From Planctomycetaceae bacterium (lineage in GTDB: Bacteria > Planctomycetota > Planctomycetia > Pirellulales > Thermoguttaceae): a stretch of DNA of 49,874 nt. The notes under the pieces are model-generated. The model was not told the origin of the DNA. It saw nothing but the letters and a program-made list of their open reading frames with translations, and made no database searches. Made by a program: the position numbers and the translations under genes. The DNA is taken from contig JAAYAY010000353.1 of the NCBI GenBank assembly GCA_012719125.1, positions 1 through 49,874 of the forward strand, read 5' to 3'. This document shows, one piece after another, positions 18,149 to 26,725 of this stretch. Position 1 is the first letter of the stretch. Each line of letters opens with the position of its first letter.

Positions 18149-20320
18149 TCAGCAACCGCGGACGAGCCGATCGACGACCAACTGGCGGAAATCGGGAGAG
18201 AGGTTGGCAAAATAGGCGGTGAACCCGGTCACTCGCACGACCAGGTCGGGATACTGGGAAGGGTCCTTGTGAGCGGCGAGGACCTGTTGGGCGTCGACGA
18301 TGTTGATATTGAACAGGGTCCCGCCCAGCTCGAAATGGGTGGTGATGAGCCGGCTTACGATGCCGACCGCCTCGTCGCACTGGGCGATGCAGGGGTCGAG
18401 TTCCAGTTGGACGGGGGCCGTGTTTCCGTAGCCCGGCTGGATGGCGGCGATGGCCTTGACCATGGCGGTGGCGGCGCTGTCGGCACGGAAGCCCGGGCGG
18501 GGATTGGCGCCGTGGGCGATCGGCTGGCCGGCCCGGCGGCCGTCGGGCGTGGCCCCGAGTTGCTTGCCGAGCCGCAGGGTGTCGGCCCAGGAGAACCAGC
18601 CGGGGATCATTCGCCGCCCGCCCGGCGTCGGTTTCTCCGTAACCAGCCACGTGAACAGCTCCGAAACCCTCAGGGCCCAGCGATCGCCGAGCGAATCGCC
18701 CTCGCCGTAGTGCGGGGCGGTGCGCATCATCAGGCGGACCCGTTCGCCCTCAACGCCGGGATAGTCGGCCTGCAGACATTCGGCCAGTTCCTGCCAGGTA
18801 ATCCGTTTCTGCTCTTCGATGCGGCTTTGGATGGCCGCCAGCGAGTCGGCCACATTGGCCAGAGCGGCGCCGTCGACGCACATGTTATAAAGATCGACGC
18901 CGCCGTTGGTGACGTTCAGCCCCCGTTCGATCGGACCGTGGGTGAGCAGGTTCAACACCAGTTCCGGCTCGTTCAAGTGCTGGTGGTCGAGTTGCACGTC
19001 GATTCCCCGGGCGGTGCAGAGGACGGCCTGCCGCAGGTGCTTCTCGAACCGCTGCCAGAGCGAGTCGAGCGAGGGATTGTCGTTGTCGTCGTGCATCATC
19101 TCATCGAAAGCCGCCATGAGGACCTTGGCCACGTTGATCTTGACCGTGTCGTTCATGGTGTATTCCAGGCCGGGGAGGGCCATCCAATTGCAGCCGACGG
19201 CGATTCGCCGCCGAGCCAGCTCGGCCGAGTAGCCGTTGCGCATGAAGCCTTCGACCAGGGCCTTGTCGCCGGAGAAACGAGGCCAGGCCTTGCGATCTTC
19301 GAGCAGGTACTCGACACCCTTGCGCAACAGTCGCGGGTCGAGCCCGTCGTGGACCCGGATGGTCAGGTTGCAGGTCGATTTGAGGCGATGGGCCGCTTCG
19401 AGGATCAGGAAAGACAGGTGACTCGTCTGATCGTGCCCGTCGGCAGCCGGCCCTCCCAGTTGATAGTAGTGGGGATCGTTGAGCAGCAGGCAGGCGAGCA
19501 GGAAGATCGCGTCTTCATCGTCGATGCGGCCTTCGCTGCGATCGCGCTGGTAGTAGGGGCGGAGCAACTCGTCGAGCTGCCCGCCGGCGCCGTCGCGGTT
19601 GTAGGTTCGCGAGGCCATGTTGAACCAGGCGATCCATTGACAGGCCTCGCGGAGCGTGCGGGGAGGGCCCTCGATCAACCAGCGATTGACCTCGGCCATT
19701 TCGCGGAGATTGGCCTCCAGAACGGGATCGGCCTGGCAAGCAGCCTCGGCTTCTACGGCCTCGACCGTACGGCGAATCCAACCCTGGACGGCAAGAATCA
19801 CCCGCTCTTCGGCGTCGTAGAACTCGGCCTTGTCGGGGCCGTGCTGGGCACGATACTGGCGGACCTTGGCCAGCAGGCCGCCCCAACCCAGTTCGAGACC
19901 GATCTCGTAGTCGGGAGCGAAGTGGGCGTCGTTGCCGATGCCCGAGATGATCCCGTAACGATCCTGATCGGACTTCAGTTCCGGGTAATCGAACTCGGGG
20001 GGCCAATTGCACTTCCGCATGCGGTTCAGCAGCACCATGTAACGGCCGGCCAGGGCGTCCATGGGGTCGACGTAGACGGGATGGCACTCCGTCAGGTTGC
20101 AGAAGTTGTCGGCCCAGCCCTGCAGGCCGTAGAAGGAGCCATTGGGATGATTGGGCTTCGGCTGCCAGGTGAAATCCTCGGGCGGCAGCACCATGCCGTA
20201 GTCGTCCTCGTTCATGTAGCCCTGGCGCCGGAGTTTCTCCTGCGTCTGAGCTTCCTTCCGCCGGCGCAGATGCTCCAGCCGAGAGGCGTAGTCGGTTCGG
20301 TTCTGTACGGACGGTGGCAT
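18149..20320 (-). CDS. Glycyl radical enzyme, pyruvate formate-lyase-like, unknown substrate
   Basis: This 723-residue protein has the ten-stranded barrel layout of glycyl radical enzymes. The radical-bearing loop near the C-terminus is 'RVTGFTAYF', with Gly699. The thiyl-radical cysteine is Cys377 in 'AVGCNWMALPG'. Glycerol/diol dehydratases, CutC, hydroxyproline dehydratase and isethionate lyase have Gly-Cys-Val-Glu here, with Glu as general base, and pyruvate formate-lyase has Cys-Cys. This enzyme has Gly-Cys-Asn-Trp, so the usual chemistry cannot be assumed. It is the last gene of a leftward operon, 38 bases after its activase. The oxygen-sensitive radical implies function under low oxygen. 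I do not assign a substrate. Confidence 0.88.
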   Translation of the reverse strand: MPPSVQNRTDYASRLEHLRRRKEAQTQEKLRRQGYMNEDDYGMVLPPEDFTWQPKPNHPNGSFYGLQGWADNFCNLTECHPVYVDPMDALAGRYMVLLNRMRKCNWPPEFDYPELKSDQDRYGIISGIGNDAHFAPDYEIGLELGWGGLLAKVRQYRAQHGPDKAEFYDAEERVILAVQGWIRRTVEAVEAEAACQADPVLEANLREMAEVNRWLIEGPPRTLREACQWIAWFNMASRTYNRDGAGGQLDELLRPYYQRDRSEGRIDDEDAIFLLACLLLNDPHYYQLGGPAADGHDQTSHLSFLILEAAHRLKSTCNLTIRVHDGLDPRLLRKGVEYLLEDRKAWPRFSGDKALVEGFMRNGYSAELARRRIAVGCNWMALPGLEYTMNDTVKINVAKVLMAAFDEMMHDDNDNPSLDSLWQRFEKHLRQAVLCTARGIDVQLDHQHLNEPELVLNLLTHGPIERGLNVTNGGVDLYNMCVDGAALANVADSLAAIQSRIEEQKRITWQELAECLQADYPGVEGERVRLMMRTAPHYGEGDSLGDRWALRVSELFTWLVTEKPTPGGRRMIPGWFSWADTLRLGKQLGATPDGRRAGQPIAHGANPRPGFRADSAATAMVKAIAAIQPGYGNTAPVQLELDPCIAQCDEAVGIVSRLITTHFELGGTLFNINIVDAQQVLAAHKDPSQYPDLVVRVTGFTAYFANLSPDFRQLVVDRLVRGC

Positions 20321-20358
20321 AGGAGAAAGCCCCGGGAGTAGGCAAAGCTATGTGTTGA

Positions 20359-21279
20359 TTAGGTTGAAGTCGACACCATTCCGGCTACCTTCACGACGAA
20401 GTTCGGGCGTTTGGCCTGTTCGGCCAGAGCGTCCAGTTCCGCGGCCGTGGGGGTGCGGAATTCGGGCCGGGGGCCGTCCAGGCCCAGAGCGTCGTACTTG
20501 CCGGTGCCGAGGGGATGATAGGGCAGGAGTTCATACTGCGCCACGTTGTCCAAGGTGGCCAGGAAGTCGGCAATGGCGTCAATTTCCTCGGGCCGAGCAT
20601 TCACGCCCACGACCACCGGGGTGCGGATCACCAACATCTTATCCAGGGCGTCAAGCCGCCGGAGGTTTTCGAGCGTTTGCCGATTCGACAGGCCGGTCCA
20701 GGCTCGGTGCGCTGCGTCGTCCATGATCTTGACGTCGACCAGGAACAGATCGACCAGCGGGACGAGCGGTTCGACGACTGGCCAGGGCCAGGCGAGGTTG
20801 GTTTCGATTGCTGTGTGGATCTCTTCCTGCCGGCACTGCTCCAGGATGTCGCGAGTGAACTCGGCCTGCAGGAGCGGCTCACCACCGGAGATCGTCACGC
20901 CCCCCTCCGGCTGGTAGAAGGGGCGATCAGCGAGGACCTCGGCCACCACCGATTCGGCAGAGCGGGTTTCGCCGACCCGGACCAGGGCCTGGGCATAGCA
21001 CTGGTCGACACACTGGCCGCATACGACGCACCGATTTCGGTGATAGGCGTGCCCGGCGGCAGTGAACTCGTGAGCCCCCTGGGCGCAGGCGGCCGCGCAA
21101 GCGCGGCAGCCGATGCAACGTTGGGGAAAGACCTGGATCTCGGGATCGCGGCGGTAGGTTTCGGGGTTATGGCACCAAGGGCAGTGCATCTGGCAGCCCT
21201 TCAGGAACACGGTGGTGCGGATCCCCGGCCCGTCATGAACTGAAAAGCGTTGGATGTGGGTAATCACTCCGGTCGACAC
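20359..21279 (-). CDS. Glycyl radical enzyme activating enzyme (radical SAM)
   Basis: This enzyme uses S-adenosylmethionine and a 4Fe-4S cluster to abstract hydrogen from the glycine of its partner enzyme. The 306-residue product has the radical SAM motif C-x3-C-x2-C (Cys29, Cys33, Cys36 in 'KGCQMHCPWCHNPE'). It also has an inserted ferredoxin domain with two 4Fe-4S motifs (Cys55-Cys65 and Cys84-Cys94), and 'GGVTISGGEPLLQ' for SAM binding. The two-cluster insert is typical of activases of dehydratase-type glycyl radical enzymes and absent from the pyruvate formate-lyase activase. I take GTG at 21279 as the start ('STGVITHIQRFSVHDGPG'). The open frame continues to 21327 but would overlap the upstream gene. 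Confidence 0.9.
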   Translation of the reverse strand: MSTGVITHIQRFSVHDGPGIRTTVFLKGCQMHCPWCHNPETYRRDPEIQVFPQRCIGCRACAAACAQGAHEFTAAGHAYHRNRCVVCGQCVDQCYAQALVRVGETRSAESVVAEVLADRPFYQPEGGVTISGGEPLLQAEFTRDILEQCRQEEIHTAIETNLAWPWPVVEPLVPLVDLFLVDVKIMDDAAHRAWTGLSNRQTLENLRRLDALDKMLVIRTPVVVGVNARPEEIDAIADFLATLDNVAQYELLPYHPLGTGKYDALGLDGPRPEFRTPTAAELDALAEQAKRPNFVVKVAGMVSTST

Positions 21280-21301
21280 TGGATCACTGCTCCAACACGC
21301 A

Positions 21302-22369
21302 CTACCTGCGAAAACACTCGAACGCACACGCTGATTCGGCCGCTCTTGCCGGCAGCGTTATGCTCACACCTTCGGCGGCCGATCGGATGGCGGCGTCGAG
21401 GACCTCCTGCGTATCGCGGCATACGGCAGGGCGGCACAAGGGGTGGAACTCGTTGCCCGTTTCGAGGGCCCAGACGAAATGGGCGGTTCCGCTGGCCATG
21501 TGCGGCAGCGGCTCGGGCGGGGTGATTTCTACGCCCGCCGGCTGTTCGGCCGTCGTGTGCCAGAGCCGGCCGCCGCGACCGGGGCCGAGCGTCACGCAGC
21601 CGTGGGTTCCCCAGATGGTGGCCAGGTATCCGGTCAGAGGCTGGCCAACCTGTCCCCAAACGCCCTCGGCCGTCGCCATCGCCTGCGGGTACTTCATGAC
21701 GACGACGGCATTGTCTTCGACGGGAAGCGGCGGATCGTAGCGTCGGCCGGCCACGGCCGTCACTTGTTCGGGACGCCCCATCAGGGCCCGGGCCATGTTG
21801 ATTCCGTAGCAGCACAGGTCGACGATCGCTCCGGCGCCGTTGCGCTTGGGGTCCATGATCCACTCGGCAAAATAGGGGGAGCACTCGGCCTCCGGTCCGC
21901 CGTGTCCGGCCCGGTGGGTGAGTTGCCAGATGGAGCCGAATTCGGGACGCGTGGCCAGATCGAGGGCCGCCTGGACCTGGGGTCGCCAGACGACGGGCCA
22001 GTTGATCATCAGTCTCACGCCGGCCGCTTCGACAGCGGCGATCATTCGCTCGGCGCCTTCGAGGGTTGCGGCCATCGGCTTCTCGACCATCACGTGGAAT
22101 CCGCGTTCGGCGGCCTGAACGGCGACGTCGGGACCCGCGGCATTGTCGCAGAACACGTAGACGGCATCGAGCGACTCGCGGTCGATCATTTCCCGATGGT
22201 CCGCATAGACCGCGCACCTGTGTTGTTGGGTGACGCGATCGATCAGAGGCTCGTTCGGATCGGCAACCGCCGCGAGTTCTGCATTTGGCGAGGCGGCCAG
22301 GTGCTCGAGATTGCCCCAGACGTGATCGTGGGTCAGTCCGGCCACGCCGATTCGATAGGTTTTGGTCAT
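21302..22369 (-). CDS. Gfo/Idh/MocA family NAD(P)-dependent oxidoreductase
   Basis: The 355-residue protein has an N-terminal Rossmann fold ('YRIGVAGLTHDHVWGN' at about 5-20) and the 'EKPM' motif ('GFHVMVEKPMA', about residues 90-100) whose Lys is part of the active site. The larger C-terminal alpha/beta domain includes 'AGAIVDLCCYGINMAR'. Family members oxidise or reduce sugars, inositols and their acids. It starts 20 bases after the end of the MFS carrier gene and ends 22 bases before the activase start, clearly within the operon. Its substrate is unknown; the context suggests a sugar or polyol fed to the glycyl radical enzyme. Confidence 0.87.
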   Translation of the reverse strand: MTKTYRIGVAGLTHDHVWGNLEHLAASPNAELAAVADPNEPLIDRVTQQHRCAVYADHREMIDRESLDAVYVFCDNAAGPDVAVQAAERGFHVMVEKPMAATLEGAERMIAAVEAAGVRLMINWPVVWRPQVQAALDLATRPEFGSIWQLTHRAGHGGPEAECSPYFAEWIMDPKRNGAGAIVDLCCYGINMARALMGRPEQVTAVAGRRYDPPLPVEDNAVVVMKYPQAMATAEGVWGQVGQPLTGYLATIWGTHGCVTLGPGRGGRLWHTTAEQPAGVEITPPEPLPHMASGTAHFVWALETGNEFHPLCRPAVCRDTQEVLDAAIRSAAEGVSITLPARAAESACAFECFRR

Positions 22370-22389
22370 GATTTCCTCACACGATAGGT

Positions 22390-23694
22390 CTATGCAGCGG
22401 TCTCACTGCGGGTTTCGTCGCGGAACAGGACCGCCACGAGCAGCGTGGCCAGCATGCCGGCGGCAGCGGCCGTGTACCAGAAGATAGAGTAGTTGAGCGT
22501 TCCGCCGGCGGGCGTGCACGCGGCAGACAACCAGCCGTTGAGCGGTCCGGCCACCAGGGGACCGACGCCCAGGATGACCAGCATGAAGACGGTTTGCGCC
22601 GAGTAGCGGGTGTCCGGCGGAGCGATCCGGTCGACATAGATGAAACTGGCCGCGAAGAAGAAGGCAAAGGAGAAGCCGTGGATCAACTGGGCGGCCACGA
22701 TCACCGGCAGCGGCAACAAGGTCGTGCCGAAGAAGGCGTACTTGAGAAAGTAGCAGAAGGCGCCAAGCGTGATCACCGTGCGAAAGCCCAGTCGAGAAAG
22801 GCTCGGACCCAGCACGGCCAGGGCCAGGATCTCAGCAAACTGGCCAAGCGACATGGCCGGCATGATATAGGCGTCGGCCAGGCCGATCGCCGCCAGAAAC
22901 TTGCTCATCTGTACGAAGTAGAAGCAGTGGATGATGCTGAGCAGCAGGGTTGCACCGACGAGGACGGCAAACGAGCGGTGCCGCACCAGGGCAAACGCCT
23001 TGGCAAAGGCGAACGTCCGGCCGGCCTCTTTCTTCGGCCGCGTTCGCGGCAGGCAGAACCAGCAGAATACGGCGTAGCCGACCGACACGACGCCGGCAAC
23101 GCGTACTGAGTCAATCATCCTGGCCGGGGCGTTGGGCAACTCCTGGCCGGTGAAGAACGGCGGCAGCCAGCGGAATTCCAGCCCGGACTGGAGCCAGATC
23201 ATGGGAAAGGCCCATGCCACGGCAATCCAGGCAAACGTGCCCACGGCACGGACGCGAGGGAACTGCCGCTTGGGGTCGGGCAAATGGGCCAGGGCCAGCG
23301 AATTGGTCAGCGAAAGGGTGGGCATGAACAGAACGGCATAAGCGATCGACAGCCACAGCCAGGCGGCGTAGCTCGTCTGCCAGGCCGTGATGAATTTGAT
23401 CGTGCCGCCCACTGCCAGGAGCACGGCCAGGCAGCGTGAGGGGGCCGCGTAGCGGTCGGCAATCTGGCCGGCAATGAACGGCGCGGTCATCGCACCGACG
23501 GCGCCGGCCACGGCGATAATCATGCCGATCTGGAAGTCGCTGAATCCCAGCCCGCCGGCGGCCGGATCGGCCGACAGGAACCTCGCCGCAATCGGCAACC
23601 ACAGGCCGTAGACGGCGTACTGCAGGAACATCATCACGTAGAATCGCGGATCTACACGCTGCCGTTGATGGGTTGTGGGGGCGTCGGCGGTCAC
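22390..23694 (-). CDS. MFS transporter, nucleoside:H+ symporter-like
   Basis: The 434-residue protein has about 12 hydrophobic segments in two halves, beginning with 'FYVMMFLQYAVYGLWLPIAARFL'. That N-terminus and the 'RFPRVRAVGTFAWIAVAW' segment are typical of the NupG/XapB-like proton symporters, which in planctomycetes often sit in sugar catabolic clusters and probably carry sugars or nucleoside-like compounds. Only three bases separate it from the upstream Gfo/Idh/MocA gene. It is the only transporter in the cluster and so the likely uptake step. Confidence 0.87.
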   Translation of the reverse strand: MTADAPTTHQRQRVDPRFYVMMFLQYAVYGLWLPIAARFLSADPAAGGLGFSDFQIGMIIAVAGAVGAMTAPFIAGQIADRYAAPSRCLAVLLAVGGTIKFITAWQTSYAAWLWLSIAYAVLFMPTLSLTNSLALAHLPDPKRQFPRVRAVGTFAWIAVAWAFPMIWLQSGLEFRWLPPFFTGQELPNAPARMIDSVRVAGVVSVGYAVFCWFCLPRTRPKKEAGRTFAFAKAFALVRHRSFAVLVGATLLLSIIHCFYFVQMSKFLAAIGLADAYIMPAMSLGQFAEILALAVLGPSLSRLGFRTVITLGAFCYFLKYAFFGTTLLPLPVIVAAQLIHGFSFAFFFAASFIYVDRIAPPDTRYSAQTVFMLVILGVGPLVAGPLNGWLSAACTPAGGTLNYSIFWYTAAAAGMLATLLVAVLFRDETRSETAA

Positions 23695-23697
23695 GAG

Positions 23698-24939
23698 TTA
23701 TGAGATCCCGTAGTGTTCGTTGATCGCCCGCTGGTAGTCTTCCAACGAGCCGTCCACCACTTCCTGCACCTCGACGCGGCGCCCGGCCAGATCTGCTTCG
23801 AGCGAGGCAAAGGCACAGGCCAGGCTGGAGAGAGCGTCGCGCCCGCTCGTCTCGGGCGGCCGGCGCTCGCGTATCGCTTGGAGCCACTCGTGCTGAGCCA
23901 GGGCGAAGGTGTCGGTCAGCCCCAAGGGGAAATCGCGGGCCTTTCGCTCGGCCGGGCACTCTCGCTCGTAGAGGTCGGCCAGGTTGGCCGTCGAGCCGTC
24001 TTCGAACGTGACCTCGTCGCCGGAGACGCGTCCGGCCGAAGTATAGTAGACGTCGCCGGTACCGGGCATGGTGCCGCCGCCGCGTCCGGCCCAACTGGCC
24101 GTCAGTTCGCCGGTCATCCCGCTGGCGGCCGCGAAGGACGCGTAGACCGTATCTTCCGCGTCGCACTCGACTCGCTGGGTCAGGCCCTGGTCGTCGTGGC
24201 CCCAACGCACGGGTTCGACGACGGCGGTTCGGGCCTGGATATCTCGAATCTCGCCGCCCAGGGCGCGGATCAGATCGAAGCGGTGGACGCCCACGTCGAG
24301 GGAGATTCCCCCGCCTTCGACGCGGCGGTGCCGCCAGGGCGTATCGGCCACCACGCTGTTCGGGGCCCAGCGCGCCCCGACGCTCCCCAGCAGCATGATC
24401 TGCAACTCTCCGATGCGGCCCGAGTCGAACAGCCACTTGAGATGCCGCGTGCGGGTCATGTAGCGCCCGCTCTGGAAGACTCCCAGAACTCGCTGGTGAG
24501 CGTCGGCCAGTTCGCACATTCTTCGGGCGGCCCGGACGGAAACGGCCATCGGCTTTTCGGTCAGCAGATCCTTATCGGCTGCCAGGGCCGCATCGGCCAC
24601 CTGGTGGTGCAGGACGTGGCTGGTGAAATCGTTGACTGCCGTGATCGGCGCCTCGGCGATCATGCGGCGGAAATCGCTGTAGACCCGGACCTCGACGTCG
24701 TCCTGGAAGTCGGAAACGTACTCGTCGGCCACCGCCAAGGGGTCGCCGGCGAACTGGCTGACGGCCGCACGCTGCGGGGGACCTTCGCCGCGCCGCACGT
24801 ACATGCGGGCTTCGTCTTCAGACAGGGAGCAGAGGGCCGTGATGCGAAAATCGTCGACGCCCGCCTCGCGCAGCAACCGATAGCCGCGCAGATGGGCCGC
24901 CATGATTCGCCCACAGCCCACAATGCCGATTTGGATCAT
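23698..24939 (-). CDS. Gfo/Idh/MocA family oxidoreductase
   Basis: The 413-residue enzyme has a Rossmann nucleotide-binding start ('IQIGIVGCGRIMAAHLRGY', GxGxxx pattern) and the active-site 'LLTEKPMAVS' near residue 130. A C-terminal substrate domain carries 'GGGISLDVGVHRFDLIRALGG', where Asp and His in D-x-G-x-H-x-x-D are typical catalytic positions. An in-frame TTG at 24957 overlaps the upstream stop by TTGA and would add six residues. I prefer the ATG at 24939. It is the second gene of the operon. It differs clearly in sequence from the other two family members here, so three separate oxidation or reduction steps are plausible. Confidence 0.87.
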   Translation of the reverse strand: MIQIGIVGCGRIMAAHLRGYRLLREAGVDDFRITALCSLSEDEARMYVRRGEGPPQRAAVSQFAGDPLAVADEYVSDFQDDVEVRVYSDFRRMIAEAPITAVNDFTSHVLHHQVADAALAADKDLLTEKPMAVSVRAARRMCELADAHQRVLGVFQSGRYMTRTRHLKWLFDSGRIGELQIMLLGSVGARWAPNSVVADTPWRHRRVEGGGISLDVGVHRFDLIRALGGEIRDIQARTAVVEPVRWGHDDQGLTQRVECDAEDTVYASFAAASGMTGELTASWAGRGGGTMPGTGDVYYTSAGRVSGDEVTFEDGSTANLADLYERECPAERKARDFPLGLTDTFALAQHEWLQAIRERRPPETSGRDALSSLACAFASLEADLAGRRVEVQEVVDGSLEDYQRAINEHYGIS

Positions 24940-24953
24940 TCGTTTCGCTTTCT

Positions 24954-26279
24954 TCAAACGAATTCAGTCACGCCGGGCGTGGCGATGGGGTAGCTGCCGT
25001 CGGGGCCGGGGAGAATCGGCGGCGTCGCGTCAAAGGTGTATTTCTCCGGCGAGAGGTCCAGCTTCGACTCCGTCATCTGCTGCCAGGTGAGCTTCTGCCC
25101 GGTGTAGCCGGCCGTGCGTCCCATGATGGCGATCAGGGTGCTCTGGCACATGTAGTCGCCGTTGTTAATGCACTTGCCGGCACGAATCGCGGCGAACATC
25201 TCGTCTTGTTCGACCTGGTGCATGGGGCGCAGGCCGTTGTTGCTTGTTCGCTTGCCGGAGTAACCCGAGAGATCGCCGGCTTGCTGGCCGTGGGACCAAT
25301 TGGTTTCGCCCGTGATTTGGCCTTTCTGCAGGTCGCATCGCCCCTTGGTTCCGAACAGGACCTCGGAGTAGTCGTTGTAGCAGTTGGGTTGCTGCCGGGC
25401 CAGGGCGTACATTCGCGAGCCGTCGTCGTACTCGTAGACCACGGCGTGATGGTCGTAGATGTTCCCGTACTTGGAGTCGACGCGGACCTGGCGGCCGCTG
25501 ACGGCCCAGGCCGTTGCCGGGGCCTTGTCTTTCAATGCCCATGTGCACTTGTCGATCCCGTGGATCTGCTGTTCCACGTTGTGATCGCCGCCGAGCCAGG
25601 TGAAGTAGTACCAGTTGCGCATCTGGAACTCCATCTCCGTCCACTCCGGCTGCCGCGGGCGGTGCCAGAGACTGCCCAGGTTGCGGCTCGTTTGCACCGC
25701 CATGATGTCGCCGATCGCCCCGTCGTGGATCCGCTTGATCGTTTCGCGGATCACGGTGTCGTAGCGCCAGCAGAGTCCCGACACAACGCACAGGTTCTTC
25801 TTCTTCGCCAGCTCGCAGGTGGCCAAAACGCTCCGCACGCCGGTAGCGTCGACGCCCACGGGTTTTTCGGCAAACACGTGCTTGCCTGCCTCAATGGCCG
25901 CGGCCAGGTGGAGGGCCCGGAAATGGGGGGGCGCGGCCAGCAAGACCACGTCCACGTCGCCGGCGATCAACTGTTTGTAGCAGTCAAACCCGACATAGCA
26001 TCGGCTCGGCTCGACGTCGACCCGGTCCGGCTGCAATTGCTTGAGCTGCTTCAAGGCGCCCTGGATGCGATCGTCGAAGGCGTCGGCTAGCGCCACGATC
26101 CGCACGCCGGGATCGGCATTGAGGGCATTGGCGGCGGCCCCGGTGCCCCGGCCGCCGCAGCCGATCAGTCCGACCTTGAGGATATCGCTCCCGGAGGCGT
26201 GGGCGCTTCGTTGCAGAGCCAGCACGGTGCCGCTCGCAGCAGCCGCGGTGCGCAGAAAATGACGACGTGAGATGCTCAT
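24954..26279 (-). CDS. Twin-arginine exported Gfo/Idh/MocA oxidoreductase
   Basis: The 441-residue protein starts with a twin-arginine signal (SRRHFLRTAAAASGTVLALQ, residues 3-22) followed by a Rossmann domain 'KVGLIGCGGRGTGAA' and 'GKHVFAEKPVGVD'. The C-terminal part has the 'GGDHNVEQQIHGIDKCTWAL' segment of the exported planctomycete/Bacteroidetes subgroup. Tat export fits a protein that folds with NAD(P) bound in the cytoplasm. Exported relatives act on glycosides or amino sugars outside the cytoplasm. The ATG at 26279 has GGGAG six bases upstream. It is the first gene of the operon, divergent from the XylR-type regulator. Confidence 0.9.
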   Translation of the reverse strand: MSISRRHFLRTAAAASGTVLALQRSAHASGSDILKVGLIGCGGRGTGAAANALNADPGVRIVALADAFDDRIQGALKQLKQLQPDRVDVEPSRCYVGFDCYKQLIAGDVDVVLLAAPPHFRALHLAAAIEAGKHVFAEKPVGVDATGVRSVLATCELAKKKNLCVVSGLCWRYDTVIRETIKRIHDGAIGDIMAVQTSRNLGSLWHRPRQPEWTEMEFQMRNWYYFTWLGGDHNVEQQIHGIDKCTWALKDKAPATAWAVSGRQVRVDSKYGNIYDHHAVVYEYDDGSRMYALARQQPNCYNDYSEVLFGTKGRCDLQKGQITGETNWSHGQQAGDLSGYSGKRTSNNGLRPMHQVEQDEMFAAIRAGKCINNGDYMCQSTLIAIMGRTAGYTGQKLTWQQMTESKLDLSPEKYTFDATPPILPGPDGSYPIATPGVTEFV

Positions 26280-26414
26280 AGTGTTCTCCCAGGTTTCGGC
26301 GTGTCCAGACACTCGCCCATCGATGCAGGCCGATTTTCGCATCGGCAACCGGCGTGGGTCAATGAGCAAATGCGCAAAACATGTAAGGATTTGCGACAGC
26401 GTCGTGCGGATATT

Positions 26415-26443
26415 ACTATAGACGAATGAAACCGCGTCGGTAA
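26415..26443 (-). promoter_or_regulatory. Predicted promoter of the glycyl radical operon
   Basis: On the minus strand, TTACCG (26443-26438) and TATAGT (26420-26415) are separated by 17 bases. The -10 hexamer is good and the -35 is weak, as expected for an activator-dependent promoter. Transcription would start near 26408, leaving a leader of about 130 bases. Confidence 0.4.
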
Positions 26444-26546
26444 CCGTTGCCAAATGGTGGTGAAGGGGAATCTCGGCGGGTGGACACGTTAGGCCGAGGC
26501 TAAATGGTTGTGCGTGATTCCCGGAGGAATCCCCGGGGGCCTTTGG

Positions 26547-26621
26547 CCGTCATTCCCGCGCAGGCGGGAATCCAGGCACTCGGCAAACGCCACTGGATTC
26601 CCGCCTGCGCGGGAATGACGG
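26547..26621. repeat. Inverted pair of REP-like units
   Basis: One unit at 26547-26575 and its inverted copy at 26593-26621 flank a spacer containing GCACTCGGCAAACG. The core here is ATTCCCGCGCAGGCGGGAAT, differing by one base from the units at 4.8 and 40.1 kb. The same spacer sequence separates the inverted units at 40158-40229, so the pair behaves as one composite repeat. Confidence 0.85.
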
Positions 26622-26725
26622 GGGACGACTATCTTCGGAACCATGTTTCCGGGGATCACGTAAGGCCTTTCAGAAGGCACACGCGGTGTTTGCCCCAGAA
26701 CTCACAATTGCCGGAAGACCTTCGC

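Larger units (their letters stand above)
26280..26725. other. Divergent regulatory region of the glycyl radical cluster
   Basis: This 446-base region lies between the operon and its likely regulator. The minus strand has a probable promoter at 26415-26443. Between that and the operon start, GCAAATCC and GCGCATTTGC-like segments recur at about 26360-26405, possible regulator sites. A pair of inverted REP-like units occupies 26547-26621. A long open frame from 26504 into the regulator gene is only REP sequence read as 'VIPAQAGIQ...', not protein. Confidence 0.5.

Noticed and set aside
26504-26725. N-terminal extension of the XylR-type regulator
   Set aside because: The extra frame is the REP repeat read as 'VIPAQAGIQ...WIPACAGMT', a familiar artefact. 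The ATG at 26726 has a ribosome-binding site and starts the real domain.
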